Made by a program: the position numbers and the translations under genes. The notes under the pieces are model-generated. The model saw only the letters and a program-made list of their open reading frames with translations. It ran no database searches and had not been told where the DNA came from. Of a stretch of DNA of 7,689 nucleotides, positions 1-6,449 are shown one piece after another. Each line of letters begins with the position of its first letter. The stretch's first letter is position 1. This stretch comes from Candidatus Omnitrophota bacterium. Lineage in GTDB: Bacteria; Omnitrophota; Gorgyraeia; B26-G9. The DNA lies in assembly GCA_003645745.1 (NCBI GenBank), contig QNCH01000067.1, positions 1-7,689 of the forward strand. The letters run 5' to 3'.

Positions 1-11
1 GATCTGAATAA

Positions 12-80
12 ACGATTTTCACGGCGTACTTGAGGTACATTGAGGAAATCGTGATTGAAGATCAGGTAAAGATGGCCTGA
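12..80 (+). other. Pair of RNA-type hairpins, role unknown
   Basis: Two hairpins stand side by side. The first pairs 12-29 with 35-52 around the loop TTGAG (30-34): 13 Watson-Crick pairs, three G-U pairs and two mismatches. Its base is ACGATTT with AAATCGT and its tip is GTAC with GTAC. The second pairs TCAGG (62-66) with CCTGA (76-80). The G-U pairs are compatible with RNA on the + strand rather than only a DNA palindrome. No T-run follows, so this is not a standard terminator. It could be the end of an upstream transcript, a dispersed repeat or a structured RNA. The stretch 1-260 holds no convincing gene. Confidence 0.35.
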
Positions 81-158
81 AGATGTGAGGTAGAAATGTA
101 AACTTTATTTCTTTACGGTCACTAATAGCGTCAATTAAAGAGACATCGGCAATAAGAA

Positions 159-188
159 TTGTCAAGTCAGAAGATTAATGAATTTAAT
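159..188 (+). promoter_or_regulatory. Possible sigma70 promoter for the cyclophilin gene
   Basis: TTGTCA (159-164) and TTTAAT (183-188) are separated by 18 bp, each matching five of six consensus bases. Transcription would start near 195 and give a leader of about 65 nt. The -10 box lies inside the hairpin 170-192, which weakens the call or hints at control there. Confidence 0.3.
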
Positions 189-192
189 CTTC
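170..192. repeat. Perfect 9-bp inverted repeat
   Basis: GAAGATTAA (170-178) and TTAATCTTC (184-192) are exact reverse complements around the 5-nt loop TGAAT. There is no following T-run, so an operator or RNA hairpin is more likely than a terminator. It overlaps the candidate -10 box of the downstream gene. Confidence 0.5.
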
Positions 193-222
193 GTAATCTA
201 TTAATAATCGTTGTAATTTAAA

Positions 223-253
223 GATAATCCAGCTTGAGGATTATCCTAGGGGG
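223..253 (+). promoter_or_regulatory. Leader hairpin next to a strong ribosome binding site
   Basis: GATAATCC (223-230) pairs perfectly with GGATTATC (238-245). The site AGGGGG (248-253) follows two bases after the stem and is seven bases from ATG 261. The site is outside the stem, so the hairpin would present or stabilise the start rather than hide it. The SD position decides the start: ATG 255 would leave only one base of spacing and TTG 234 lies within the hairpin loop. Confidence 0.5.
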
Positions 254-260
254 AATGAAT

Positions 261-824
261 ATGGATAAAAGTATTATTGTGGGTGTATCTATTTTTACAT
301 TGATGTTTGTTTTGAACGTTAAACTCTATGCTGGTGATACGCAGAATCAGCAGTCACAGAATGTGATAGTGTTAGAGACAAACCAGGGGGTAATTGAATT
401 ACAGTTAAAGCCTGATATTGCGCCTAAAGCATGTGAAAATTTTATAGGGCTTGTGACTAAAGGATATTATAATGGTACAATATTTCACAGGGTGATTAAA
501 AATTTTATGATTCAAGGCGGGGATCCTACTGGCACAGGGACAGGCGGAGAGTCTATTTGGGGCACTCCATTTGAGGATGAAGTGTCTAAAGATATTAAAT
601 TTGGCAAACCAGGTATATTAGCAATGGCAAATGCCGGGCCAAAAACAAATGGCAGCCAATTTTTTATTACTACACAGGAAACTCCCTGGTTAAATATGCA
701 TCACACTATTTTTGGTGAAGTCATTTCAGGCTATGACGTGGTAAAGAAGATTGAGCAGTCTCCTGTAGGGAATATGGACAAGCCGATTAAAGAACAGAAG
801 ATTATTAAAGCATATTTAAAATAA
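261..824 (+). CDS. Secreted cyclophilin-type peptidyl-prolyl cis-trans isomerase
   Basis: This 187-residue protein should catalyse cis-trans isomerisation of X-Pro bonds in the periplasm. Residues 1-24 form a signal peptide (short basic start, hydrophobic core, likely cleavage after LYA at 22-24), with no lipobox cysteine. The rest is one cyclophilin domain, about 35-187. Visible active-site residues, by comparison with human CypA, are R77 in FHRV, F82 and Q85 in NFMIQGGD, Q133 and F135 in GSQFF, W143 and H148. All key positions are kept, so activity is expected. The ATG at 261 was chosen over TTG 234 and ATG 255 because AGGGGG sits seven bases before it. The next gene starts 57 nt downstream with no terminator between them, so cotranscription is plausible. 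The family resembles PpiA/PpiB, but orthology to a named E. coli gene cannot be settled here. Confidence 0.95.
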   Translation: MDKSIIVGVSIFTLMFVLNVKLYAGDTQNQQSQNVIVLETNQGVIELQLKPDIAPKACENFIGLVTKGYYNGTIFHRVIKNFMIQGGDPTGTGTGGESIWGTPFEDEVSKDIKFGKPGILAMANAGPKTNGSQFFITTQETPWLNMHHTIFGEVISGYDVVKKIEQSPVGNMDKPIKEQKIIKAYLK

Positions 825-881
825 AAATATGAATTATTTGCTTGAGAAAAAATACGAAAATTATTCAATAGGAGTAGAAGT

Positions 882-1901
882 ATGCAACGGCATAGATATA
901 GTATAGAAGATGATCGTTTTAAAATAACGATAAAATATCCTTATAAAGAGAAAATATTCTTAAAACCTAATGGGCGTTTGAGTGTAGATAAGAATAACTG
1001 TCTGGTTTTTATTTCTAAAGAAAGTAAAATATGGCATGAAAAATATAAAACTCCTCAAAAAATTATTCTTGAAGGTAAGTGGAATTTAGACGAGCAATAT
1101 AAATTATCTTTTTGTTTGCGAAAGACGAAAACGCAATTTGAAGGAGATAAACTGTATTTTAAAACGCATTTAGTTGGTGCTTCAGCCCAGTCTTTAGTGC
1201 TTGCAATTGGTTCACAGCAGGATACAAAATTAGAAGGTGTGTACAATGTAGAGATTTTAAAATTAAATGGCAGGTGGCAGGCGGATAGATTTAATCAATT
1301 GAGTTTTTTAGTTACGAGAAGTTATTCAGGTTATGATACGCTTACTTTACAAGGTATGTGGGCAGTAAAAAATAATTGTATTGTGTTTCGGCGTAAAAAA
1401 ACTAAGTTACTCACAAAGGATAATATCCATGAGGAGATAGTTTTTAAAGGTTTTTGGCAGATTTTACGTAGAAATTGTTTGTCTTATGTTTTAGATGTGA
1501 AAAGTAACTCAACTTTTGCTTTTAAAGTTAATTTTGGCACTACAAATATTATGGCAAAAAAAGATGTAATAAAGTACAGAGTGGGAATCGGCTCAGAAAA
1601 AAAAGTAAGAGAGAAAATATTTAGTTTGTCAGGGACATGGACGTTTGGTCGAGAACGCGGTTTGTTTTTTAATGTCGATTATGGGAATAACAAATTTAAA
1701 ACAATTAAATTTGGTTTTACAGTTTATCTCGCGCAGAAAGAAAAAATTGTGCTTGAACTGCAGAATGATGTAGGTGAAAAATTGGGGATACAAGTGTGCT
1801 TTACTAAATCATTTTGGAAGAGAGACGCGCGTTGTTTTTTGCGCTTTAAAAATATGACTAAAAATATGCGTGTAGAAGCAGGTGTAGATATTGTCTGGTG
1901 A
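882..1901 (+). CDS. Unrecognised beta-repeat protein (about ten ~30-residue units)
   Basis: I do not recognise the family of this 339-residue protein. It is basic, has no signal peptide and no membrane helix. It is built from a repeating pattern: alternating hydrophobic residues, then G-x-W, then eight residues on (seven once) L-x-F. Clear anchor tryptophans are W67, W132, W160, W192, W253 and W312; L33, L97, F218 and V281 fill the same position in weaker units. Spacing is 26-35 residues, averaging about 31, giving about ten units. Each unit looks like a beta-hairpin, so the whole may be a large beta-sheet, barrel or solenoid. GGAG (871-874) lies seven bases before ATG. It follows the cyclophilin gene by 57 nt and is followed by a hairpin at 1923-1946. 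Function is unknown. A lipid- or ligand-binding scaffold, or an outer-membrane-like barrel lacking an export signal, are speculative options. Confidence 0.85.
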   Translation: MQRHRYSIEDDRFKITIKYPYKEKIFLKPNGRLSVDKNNCLVFISKESKIWHEKYKTPQKIILEGKWNLDEQYKLSFCLRKTKTQFEGDKLYFKTHLVGASAQSLVLAIGSQQDTKLEGVYNVEILKLNGRWQADRFNQLSFLVTRSYSGYDTLTLQGMWAVKNNCIVFRRKKTKLLTKDNIHEEIVFKGFWQILRRNCLSYVLDVKSNSTFAFKVNFGTTNIMAKKDVIKYRVGIGSEKKVREKIFSLSGTWTFGRERGLFFNVDYGNNKFKTIKFGFTVYLAQKEKIVLELQNDVGEKLGIQVCFTKSFWKRDARCFLRFKNMTKNMRVEAGVDIVW

Positions 1902-1922
1902 GTATATAATAAATTACAACGT

Positions 1923-1946
1923 ACGGGTTTGATTTATCAAACCCGT
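1923..1946 (+). terminator. Hairpin terminator candidate after the repeat-protein gene
   Basis: ACGGGTTTGA (1923-1932) pairs perfectly with TCAAACCCGT (1937-1946) around the loop TTTA, 21 nt past the stop codon. Position and stem strength suit a terminator, but the following bases (GACAATAATTTCG) lack a firm T-run, so termination may be weak or factor-assisted. Confidence 0.5.
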
Positions 1947-1972
1947 GACAATAATTTCGTAATAATAATGAA

Positions 1973-1993
1973 TTTAACAATAATATTGTTAAA
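1973..1993. promoter_or_regulatory. 21-bp AT-rich dyad, operator-like
   Basis: TTTAACAATA (1973-1982) and TATTGTTAAA (1984-1993) are exact reverse complements around a single A. Length and single-base centre suit a binding site for a dimeric regulator. No clear promoter overlaps it and it lies about 160 bp before the yraN start, so its target is uncertain. Confidence 0.35.
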
Positions 1994-2063
1994 ATGAAGG
2001 GGAATCAAAACGCAGACAGTAATTAATGGCATATTTTTTACAGAGGATCTAATTCATAATTTT

Positions 2064-2117
2064 GTAACCTTGTGACTGGTGACGTGGTTGACCTTGTAAC
2101 GGGTGACTTTTGGTAAC
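2064..2117. repeat. Degenerate array of GTAAC/GTGAC pentamers
   Basis: GTAAC or GTGAC begins at 2064, 2072, 2079, 2096, 2103 and 2113, with the variant TTGAC at 2088, so a copy recurs every 7-10 bp. Within this, the 16-mers starting at 2068 and 2092 (CCTTGTGACTGGTGAC and CCTTGTAACGGGTGAC) match at 14 of 16 bases. CCTTGTAACG recurs at 4157-4166 in the spacer after the next operon. It may be a decayed microsatellite or a protein-binding array. Confidence 0.5.
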
Positions 2118-2123
2118 TTATAA
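2094..2123 (+). promoter_or_regulatory. Weak promoter candidate for the yraN-rlmN-NYN cluster
   Basis: TTGTAA (2094-2099) and TTATAA (2118-2123) are 18 bp apart. Transcription would start near 2130, only about 23 nt before ATG 2153, which would fit the lack of a Shine-Dalgarno site there. The -35 box is poor (four of six), so this is tentative. Confidence 0.25.
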
Positions 2124-2124
2124 A

Positions 2125-2141
2125 GCCGCATTTTGTGCGGC
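2125..2141 (+). terminator. GC-rich hairpin just before yraN
   Basis: GCCGCA (2125-2130) pairs with TGCGGC (2136-2141) around TTTTG. It is preceded by AAA and followed by ATTTCTATATT, a poor U-tract. It could end read-through from the upstream genes or shape the 5' end of the yraN message, since it finishes 11 nt before the start codon. Confidence 0.35.
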
Positions 2142-2152
2142 ATTTCTATATT

Positions 2153-2560
2153 ATGAAAAAAGTGAGGAATAAGGAGTTAGGAATCCTTGGAGAGAATCTT
2201 GCAGCGGGTTATTTGGAGGTACATGGGTATAAAGTAATAGAGCGTAATTATAATAATAAATTAGGTGAGATTGATATAATTGCTAAGGAAAATAATGTGC
2301 TTTGTTTTGTAGAAGTAAAAACACGCGCGAATCTTAGCTTTGGATTCCCTGAATATGCTGTAACCAGGGCAAAACAAAGGAAAATTTCTCAGGTGGTATT
2401 GGCCTATCTTAAAGCTAATCAATTAACTTTCTCTCAACAGAATTTTCGTTTTGATGTTGTGACTGTTATTTTTGACACTCTTTCTCAAACAAAGAAGATT
2501 AATTTGATCCGTAACGCGTTTGCTTTAAATAAACGATATTTTTTTCAATCAGATGGATAA
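2153..2560 (+). CDS. yraN: YraN/UPF0102 family nuclease-fold protein
   Basis: This 135-residue protein matches the YraN (UPF0102) family, small proteins with a restriction-endonuclease-like/Holliday-junction-resolvase-like fold whose physiological role is not firmly known. Diagnostic parts are the N-terminal ELGILGENLAAGYL helix (E14), GY and ERNY at 25-33, GEIDII (E39, D41), CFVEVKTR (E54, K56) and FRFDVVTV at 98-105. E14, D41, E54 and K56 form the expected E/D-E-K metal site, so the fold looks intact. ATG 2153 fits the family's start; an upstream GTG at 2135 lies inside a hairpin and adds six poorly fitting residues. No Shine-Dalgarno site is visible. The 3' end overlaps rlmN by 8 bp, which suggests translational coupling. 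Confidence 0.9.
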   Translation: MKKVRNKELGILGENLAAGYLEVHGYKVIERNYNNKLGEIDIIAKENNVLCFVEVKTRANLSFGFPEYAVTRAKQRKISQVVLAYLKANQLTFSQQNFRFDVVTVIFDTLSQTKKINLIRNAFALNKRYFFQSDG

Positions 2561-3575
2561 AAAGACGATTGCCGGTTTTTTGCCGGAAGATTTAATTAGA
2601 GAATTTAAAATTTTTAGTCAACCTGGATACAGGGTAGGACAGCTTTTATGCTGGATATATAAAAAGCATATTTTAGATTTTTCTTTAATGACTGACTTAC
2701 CAGAGGATCTGCGCTTTAACTTAAATAATTTTATGCAGCCTGTGAGCCTTTCTTTGCGGAAAGAATCTGTTTCCGCAGATAAAACTGTAAAGTATGTTTT
2801 TGAAACTGGTACTGGAGAGTTAATAGAATCTGTTTTTATTCCTTTGCAGAAAAGGGCTACAGTATGTGTTTCTACGCAGGTTGGCTGTAGTTTTGGCTGT
2901 ATTTTTTGTGCTAGTGGATTAAATGGCTTAAAGCGTAATCTTAGTGCCGGCGAGATAGTTAGTCAGTTAGTTTGTATTCAAAATAAGCATCCTTTAAACC
3001 CAATCACAAATGTTGTTTTTATGGGTATGGGAGAACCGTTAAGTAATTATGAGCAAACTTTAAAAGCAGTTAGAATTTTAAATAATCCTGAATGTGCTGG
3101 TTTAGGCGCGCGTAAGATAACTATTTCCACTTGTGGTTTACCTGATAAAATTTTACAGCTGAGTAAGGAAAAAATACAAATTGAACTTTCTATTTCTTTG
3201 CATAGTGCTGACGATGCTTTGCGTGATAAACTTATGCCTGTGAATAAAATATATCCGATAGAGCAGTTAATTATGTGTGCTAAAAAATATACAGAAATTA
3301 CGCAAAGAATTATTACTTTTGAATACGTTTTGATCTCTGGAATTAATGCGGCAAAACATGATGCTCTAAAGCTTGCAAAATTGCTTGCACCTCTTAGGTG
3401 TAAGGTTAACCTGATTCCATTTAATCCTGTGCAGGGGCTGGATTTTTTGCCTGTTTCCTTGTCGCAGGTTAATATTTTTAAAAGTATTTTAGAAAATAAA
3501 CGTATTAATGTCACTGTACGCAGACAACGTGGCGTTGACGTACAAAGCGCGTGCGGTCAGCTTGTGCGTGGGTAG
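2553..3575 (+). CDS. rlmN: Dual-specificity RNA methyltransferase RlmN (radical SAM)
   Basis: RlmN makes 2-methyladenosine at A2503 of 23S rRNA and, in E. coli, at A37 of some tRNAs, using a [4Fe-4S] cluster and S-adenosylmethionine. The 340-residue product has an N-terminal helical domain (about 1-90), then the radical SAM barrel. The cluster motif CxxxCxxC is C112, C116 and C119. The SAM-contact motif GMGEP is at 158-162. Both mechanistic cysteines are present: C105 in VCVSTQVGC and the methyl-carrying C334 in SACGQL. E92 matches the conserved Glu before the barrel. A Cfr resistance enzyme shares the chemistry, but length and motifs fit RlmN better. The start overlaps the end of yraN and has no clear ribosome binding site of its own. 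The next gene begins 18 nt after the stop. Confidence 0.95.
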   Translation: MDKKTIAGFLPEDLIREFKIFSQPGYRVGQLLCWIYKKHILDFSLMTDLPEDLRFNLNNFMQPVSLSLRKESVSADKTVKYVFETGTGELIESVFIPLQKRATVCVSTQVGCSFGCIFCASGLNGLKRNLSAGEIVSQLVCIQNKHPLNPITNVVFMGMGEPLSNYEQTLKAVRILNNPECAGLGARKITISTCGLPDKILQLSKEKIQIELSISLHSADDALRDKLMPVNKIYPIEQLIMCAKKYTEITQRIITFEYVLISGINAAKHDALKLAKLLAPLRCKVNLIPFNPVQGLDFLPVSLSQVNIFKSILENKRINVTVRRQRGVDVQSACGQLVRG

Positions 3576-3593
3576 ATGTTAGAATAGGATATG

Positions 3594-4082
3594 ATGGCCT
3601 TACATTATATAATTGACGGTTATAATGTTATTTATCAGGCAAAACGTTTTACTGGCAAAAAGTTGATAGACAGTAGGGATGGACTGATAAAATTTATTGA
3701 AAAATATAAACCTCAAGGCAGTTTAAACAACAGAGTGACTGTGGTTTTTGATGGCAGGCCTGGGATTGTTAATCAGCGTGTAAGCTCATTGGTCAAAGTT
3801 ATTTTTAGTGAAAATGAGAGTGCGGATGATAAAATAAAAAAGCTGGTAGATTTTTCTAAAAATCCGGGGCTTATTGTTGTGGTTACGAATGACCGTGATA
3901 TTATTTGTTATTGTAGATTATTAGGGGCTAGCGTAAAATCAGTAAAGGAGTTTTTAAATGTTTTCTGGGTGCATAGAAAAAGCGCAAGCAATGATACAGG
4001 GGATGAAAAGGTACAATTAGACAGCGTGATCGCAAAGTCGATTACCAGACAATTAGAGAATATTTGGCTTAAAAAGAAATAA
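3594..4082 (+). CDS. NYN-domain endoribonuclease, YacP/Rae1-like
   Basis: The 162-residue protein belongs to the NYN (PIN-like) YacP family. In Bacillus subtilis the member Rae1 cleaves mRNA on the ribosome. Visible motifs are IIDGYN (D8, N11), VVFDGRP (D53), the segment ENESADDKI (E75, D78, D79) and VVTNDRDI (N99, D100, D102) followed by LLGA. These acidic residues form the expected metal-binding pocket, so activity is likely. The C-terminal 30 residues are polar and lysine-rich. ATG 3594 is preferred over ATG 3591 because AGGA (3586-3589) is then four bases away instead of one. It sits 18 nt behind rlmN in the same direction, consistent with an operon devoted to RNA modification and decay. 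The substrate cannot be inferred from sequence. Confidence 0.87.
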   Translation: MALHYIIDGYNVIYQAKRFTGKKLIDSRDGLIKFIEKYKPQGSLNNRVTVVFDGRPGIVNQRVSSLVKVIFSENESADDKIKKLVDFSKNPGLIVVVTNDRDIICYCRLLGASVKSVKEFLNVFWVHRKSASNDTGDEKVQLDSVIAKSITRQLENIWLKKK

Positions 4083-4314
4083 TTTGATATATAAAGAATT
4101 TTTTTTAAGTTGTTTAATGTCAAAGGCTTACAAAAAGAAGTTGCGTTGGGTTGTAGCCTTGTAACGTGTATTATAAATATAGTTTAAACATAGCGAATTA
4201 TATCAGGCACATAGCGTGGGCAAGAAGTGTGATGAGATGATGTTGAAATCTTTGTTGAGTATTACAAAATAAGGTGAAATTTAAAATTAATATTGTTTAA
4301 TTTATTTCTCTTAA

Positions 4315-4321
4315 AGGGGAG
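4315..4321 (+). promoter_or_regulatory. Strong ribosome binding site opening the second operon
   Basis: AGGGGAG ends nine bases before ATG 4331. The 248-nt spacer upstream (4083-4330) holds no gene. It contains an imperfect hairpin (4123-4131 with 4153-4160, one bulge), TATAAA at 4172-4177, and TTGAAA (4243-4248) with CAAAAT 16 bp later. None is a convincing promoter. Confidence 0.6.
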
Positions 4322-4330
4322 TTTAAGATT

Positions 4331-4663
4331 ATGCGGCGCGGATACAGATTTTTATTTTTACTGAATAAATTATTTTATTTTGTCATTGTACTGTTATTTT
4401 TTAATTTTTTATTTGGCCTGGCAATTGTTAGGTTTATTTTTTTGTTATTATTAATTTGTATTTTAGTAGGATTGTTTTTAATTTTTTATCTTGGCAGAAG
4501 GGTTTTGTTTAGAGTAGCCAAACCGCATTTCACAAAATATACAGGAACAAAAGAGCAGACAGATAAATTTGGGACAGCGCGTAAAAATAGCAGGAGCAAA
4601 GATCAGGTTATTGACGTTGAGGCTGAAATTATTGAAGATAACCAAGACAATGGAGATAGATGA
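4331..4663 (+). CDS. Small two-helix membrane protein
   Basis: I do not recognise this 110-residue protein. It starts with MRRGYR, then has two hydrophobic stretches, about residues 14-31 and 33-54, rich in Phe, Leu and Ile. A basic GRRVLFRVAK (55-64) follows, then a polar tail of about 45 residues. By the positive-inside rule both ends should face the cytoplasm, giving a short helical hairpin in the inner membrane. The tail ends in an acidic segment, VIDVEAEIIED (93-103), which looks like a conserved docking motif, but no partner is known. A strong AGGGGAG lies before the start. The stop TGA overlaps the ATG of the DJ-1 gene by one base, so the two are almost certainly coupled. It is the first gene of the cluster. 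Confidence 0.8.
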   Translation: MRRGYRFLFLLNKLFYFVIVLLFFNFLFGLAIVRFIFLLLLICILVGLFLIFYLGRRVLFRVAKPHFTKYTGTKEQTDKFGTARKNSRSKDQVIDVEAEIIEDNQDNGDR

Positions 4664-5214
4664 TGCTGCGGGTTTTATTGGCTTTGGCTCAGGGATTTGA
4701 GGAAATAGAGGCAGTAACGAGTATTGATATTTTAAGGAGAGCAGGTTTAAATGTTTTTATTGGTTCTCTTGGCAGAGATTTGTTAGTCAAAGGAGCGCAT
4801 GGCATTATTATAAAAGCAGATTTATTGCTTAAGGATTTTAATTATGTTGCTGACGCGTTTGTTTTGCCTGGTGGTTTGCCTGGAGCAGAAAATTTAGCTA
4901 ATTCTGAATTAGTTAATAATTTAATTATAAAATGTATAGAACAGGGTAAGATTGTTGCCGCGATTTGTGCTTCTCCTGCATATGTACTCAGCCCTTTGGG
5001 GATTCTAAAAGGTAAGTCTGTAACTTGCTATCCTGGGTGTAAGGATCGTTTGGTTAAAGACGCGGTTTATTTAGAAGATGATGTTGTGGTTGACGGAAAA
5101 ATTATTACCAGTGCTGGAGTAGGAACTGCGCTGCAATTTGCTTTAACTATAGTTAAAGAACTTGTCGGTGAACAAGCAGCTTTAAAAGTGAAGAATGCAG
5201 TGTTGGTTAAATAA
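4663..5214 (+). CDS. DJ-1/PfpI superfamily protein (YajL/DJ-1 clade)
   Basis: The 183-residue protein has the DJ-1 flavodoxin-like fold. The opening strand and GFEEIEAV carry E16, which matches E18 of human DJ-1. VLPGG is at 67-71, and the nucleophile elbow AICASP carries the reactive C102, which matches human C106. TCYPGCKD at 121-128 has Tyr in place of the human His126, as in several bacterial members. TSAGVGTALQFAL at 149-161 is the family's closing motif. DJ-1/YajL proteins protect against oxidative and carbonyl stress; the proposed glyoxalase and deglycase activities are debated. The full length and complete pocket suggest function. ATG 4663 is preferred to ATG 4660 because GGAG (4652-4655) is then seven bases away. 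Names such as ThiJ are historical and do not show a thiamine role. Confidence 0.9.
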   Translation: MLRVLLALAQGFEEIEAVTSIDILRRAGLNVFIGSLGRDLLVKGAHGIIIKADLLLKDFNYVADAFVLPGGLPGAENLANSELVNNLIIKCIEQGKIVAAICASPAYVLSPLGILKGKSVTCYPGCKDRLVKDAVYLEDDVVVDGKIITSAGVGTALQFALTIVKELVGEQAALKVKNAVLVK

Positions 5215-5252
5215 TCTTTCAGATATATTCAAACGTAATAGGTTTAGTAAAA

Positions 5253-6023
5253 ATGCGGATTGTAAAATTTTTAACGAAATCTCAACAATGTTGGGGGCTT
5301 GTTGAGGGAGAAAAAATTAAAATTTTAGACAGAGAACCTTTTGCAGGGATTGTTTTGTCTGGAGAAAGTATTGGTTTTGATGGAGTAAAATTACTTGCTC
5401 CGGCAAGCCCGACTAAAATTGTTTTAGCTGGACTCAATTATAAAGAGCATGCTCTGGAATTAGGTATGCAAATACCATTAGAGCCGATTATTTTTTTAAA
5501 GCCTGTTAGCTCATTGATTGCTTATAAAGAGAATATTATTTATCATCCTGGTATTGGCAGGCTTGATTATGAGGCAGAATTAGCTTTAGTGATTAAAAAA
5601 GAGGCAAAATTTATTACCAAAGATTGTGCGGATGATTATATTTTAGGTTACACGTGCTTAAATGATGTAACAGCCAGAGATATTCAGCAAAAAGAAGGAC
5701 AGTGGACAAGGGCAAAATCATTTGACAGTTTTTGTCCTTTTGGCCCATGGCTGGAAACTGATCTTAATCCAATGGATTTAGAGATAAAGCTATATTTAAA
5801 TGGCAGTTTAAAACAATGCGCCAAAACATCAGATTTTATTTTTTCGCCTGCGTATTTAGTGTCGTTTATTTCTCAGGTAATGACCCTTATGCCTGGAGAC
5901 ATTATTTCTACAGGCACTCCTAAGGGTGTGGGAAAAATGGAGATAGGTGATTGCGCGCGCGTAGACATTGAACATATCGGCAGGCTGGAGAATTGTGTGA
6001 AGGGTTGGGAAAAAACGGGGTAG
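5253..6023 (+). CDS. Fumarylacetoacetate hydrolase (FAH) family enzyme
   Basis: The 256-residue protein has the short N-terminal domain (about 1-50) and FAH catalytic domain (about 54-250) of the YcgM/FAHD1/HpcE group. These enzymes act on 2-oxo acids with a divalent metal: acylpyruvate hydrolysis, oxaloacetate decarboxylation or isomerisation of ring-cleavage products. Visible motifs are GLNYKEH (60-66), FLKP (81-84), DYEAEL with metal ligands E107 and E109, NDVTARD with D138, K155 in WTRAKSFD, and STGTPKGVG (219-227). All expected ligands are present. No aromatic degradation genes lie nearby, so an oxaloacetate- or acylpyruvate-handling housekeeping role is more likely, but the substrate is not determined. 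The ribosome binding site is weak (TAGG at 5239-5242, ten bases from ATG). It lies 38 nt after the DJ-1 gene, and both could deal with reactive carbonyl compounds, which is inference only. Confidence 0.88.
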   Translation: MRIVKFLTKSQQCWGLVEGEKIKILDREPFAGIVLSGESIGFDGVKLLAPASPTKIVLAGLNYKEHALELGMQIPLEPIIFLKPVSSLIAYKENIIYHPGIGRLDYEAELALVIKKEAKFITKDCADDYILGYTCLNDVTARDIQQKEGQWTRAKSFDSFCPFGPWLETDLNPMDLEIKLYLNGSLKQCAKTSDFIFSPAYLVSFISQVMTLMPGDIISTGTPKGVGKMEIGDCARVDIEHIGRLENCVKGWEKTG

Positions 6024-6054
6024 TTATGGCCTGTCAAAAGATAAGGGGAGAAAA

Positions 6055-6435
6055 ATGAGTGTGTTAAAAGCAAAATTGAGATTTTCTTTTTTATGTGATT
6101 ATGCGTCTGTGAGCAGGGAGGGGAAGTTAAATTTAAACGGTATATTTGAAAATATAAATATACGTACTTTTCCAGGCCATCATCCGATTATGTTTATTGT
6201 GGCTAATATCGCAGGGGTAAATAATAAGGATAAATTTACCTGTGAGCTTATTCAGCCTGGGGATAAAAAAATCGCTGCAATAGCAAGTGAAGTAAAGGGT
6301 GATTTAGACCGTAATTTTGGTTTTATCGGGCAATTTGTAAATGTGCGTTATGAAATGCCAGGGCAGTATTGGATAAAATTTTATATTGATAATAAAGAGA
6401 TTGGTATGCATCGTTTTGCTGTGCGTTCAATTTAG
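6055..6435 (+). CDS. DUF6941-like beta-sandwich protein
   Basis: This 126-residue protein resembles the DUF6941 family of unknown function, judged by the opening FLCDYAS and GKLNLNGIFE (12-32), the FP at 39-40, and a closing half with PGQYWIKFYIDNKEIG (102-117). Alternating hydrophobic residues suggest an all-beta fold; there is no signal peptide or membrane helix, so it should be cytoplasmic. AAGGGGAG (6043-6050) lies four bases before ATG, one of the strongest sites in the window, so expression may exceed that of its neighbours. It begins 31 nt after the FAH gene and is the last gene of the cluster. The family name is from memory of motifs and would need a profile search. No biochemical role is known. 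Confidence 0.75.
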   Translation: MSVLKAKLRFSFLCDYASVSREGKLNLNGIFENINIRTFPGHHPIMFIVANIAGVNNKDKFTCELIQPGDKKIAAIASEVKGDLDRNFGFIGQFVNVRYEMPGQYWIKFYIDNKEIGMHRFAVRSI

Positions 6436-6449
6436 GGACTGCTGAAAAA

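Noticed and set aside
1..103. Reverse-strand open frame running off the left edge
   Set aside because: About 34 codons in one frame, but the residues match nothing I know and the region is better explained by its hairpins.
1055..1246. 63-codon reverse open frame
   Set aside because: It lies antisense to the repeat protein, with no ribosome binding site or recognisable motif.
1994..2026. Tiny ORF (ATG at 1994, 10 codons) in the spacer before yraN
   Set aside because: It has no ribosome binding site and starts inside the dyad; it is too short to support.
2755..2777. Perfect 8-bp hairpin (TGCGGAAA / TTTCCGCA) inside rlmN
   Set aside because: It is in a conserved coding stretch without a T-run; a chance or codon-driven palindrome is enough explanation.
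3047..3514. 155-codon reverse open frame
   Set aside because: It is antisense to the catalytic part of rlmN, whose reading is certain; the product looks random.
3908..4123. 71-codon reverse open frame
   Set aside because: It is antisense to the NYN gene end with no supporting signal.
5873..6073. 66-codon reverse open frame
   Set aside because: It is antisense to the conserved FAH C-terminus with no start signal.
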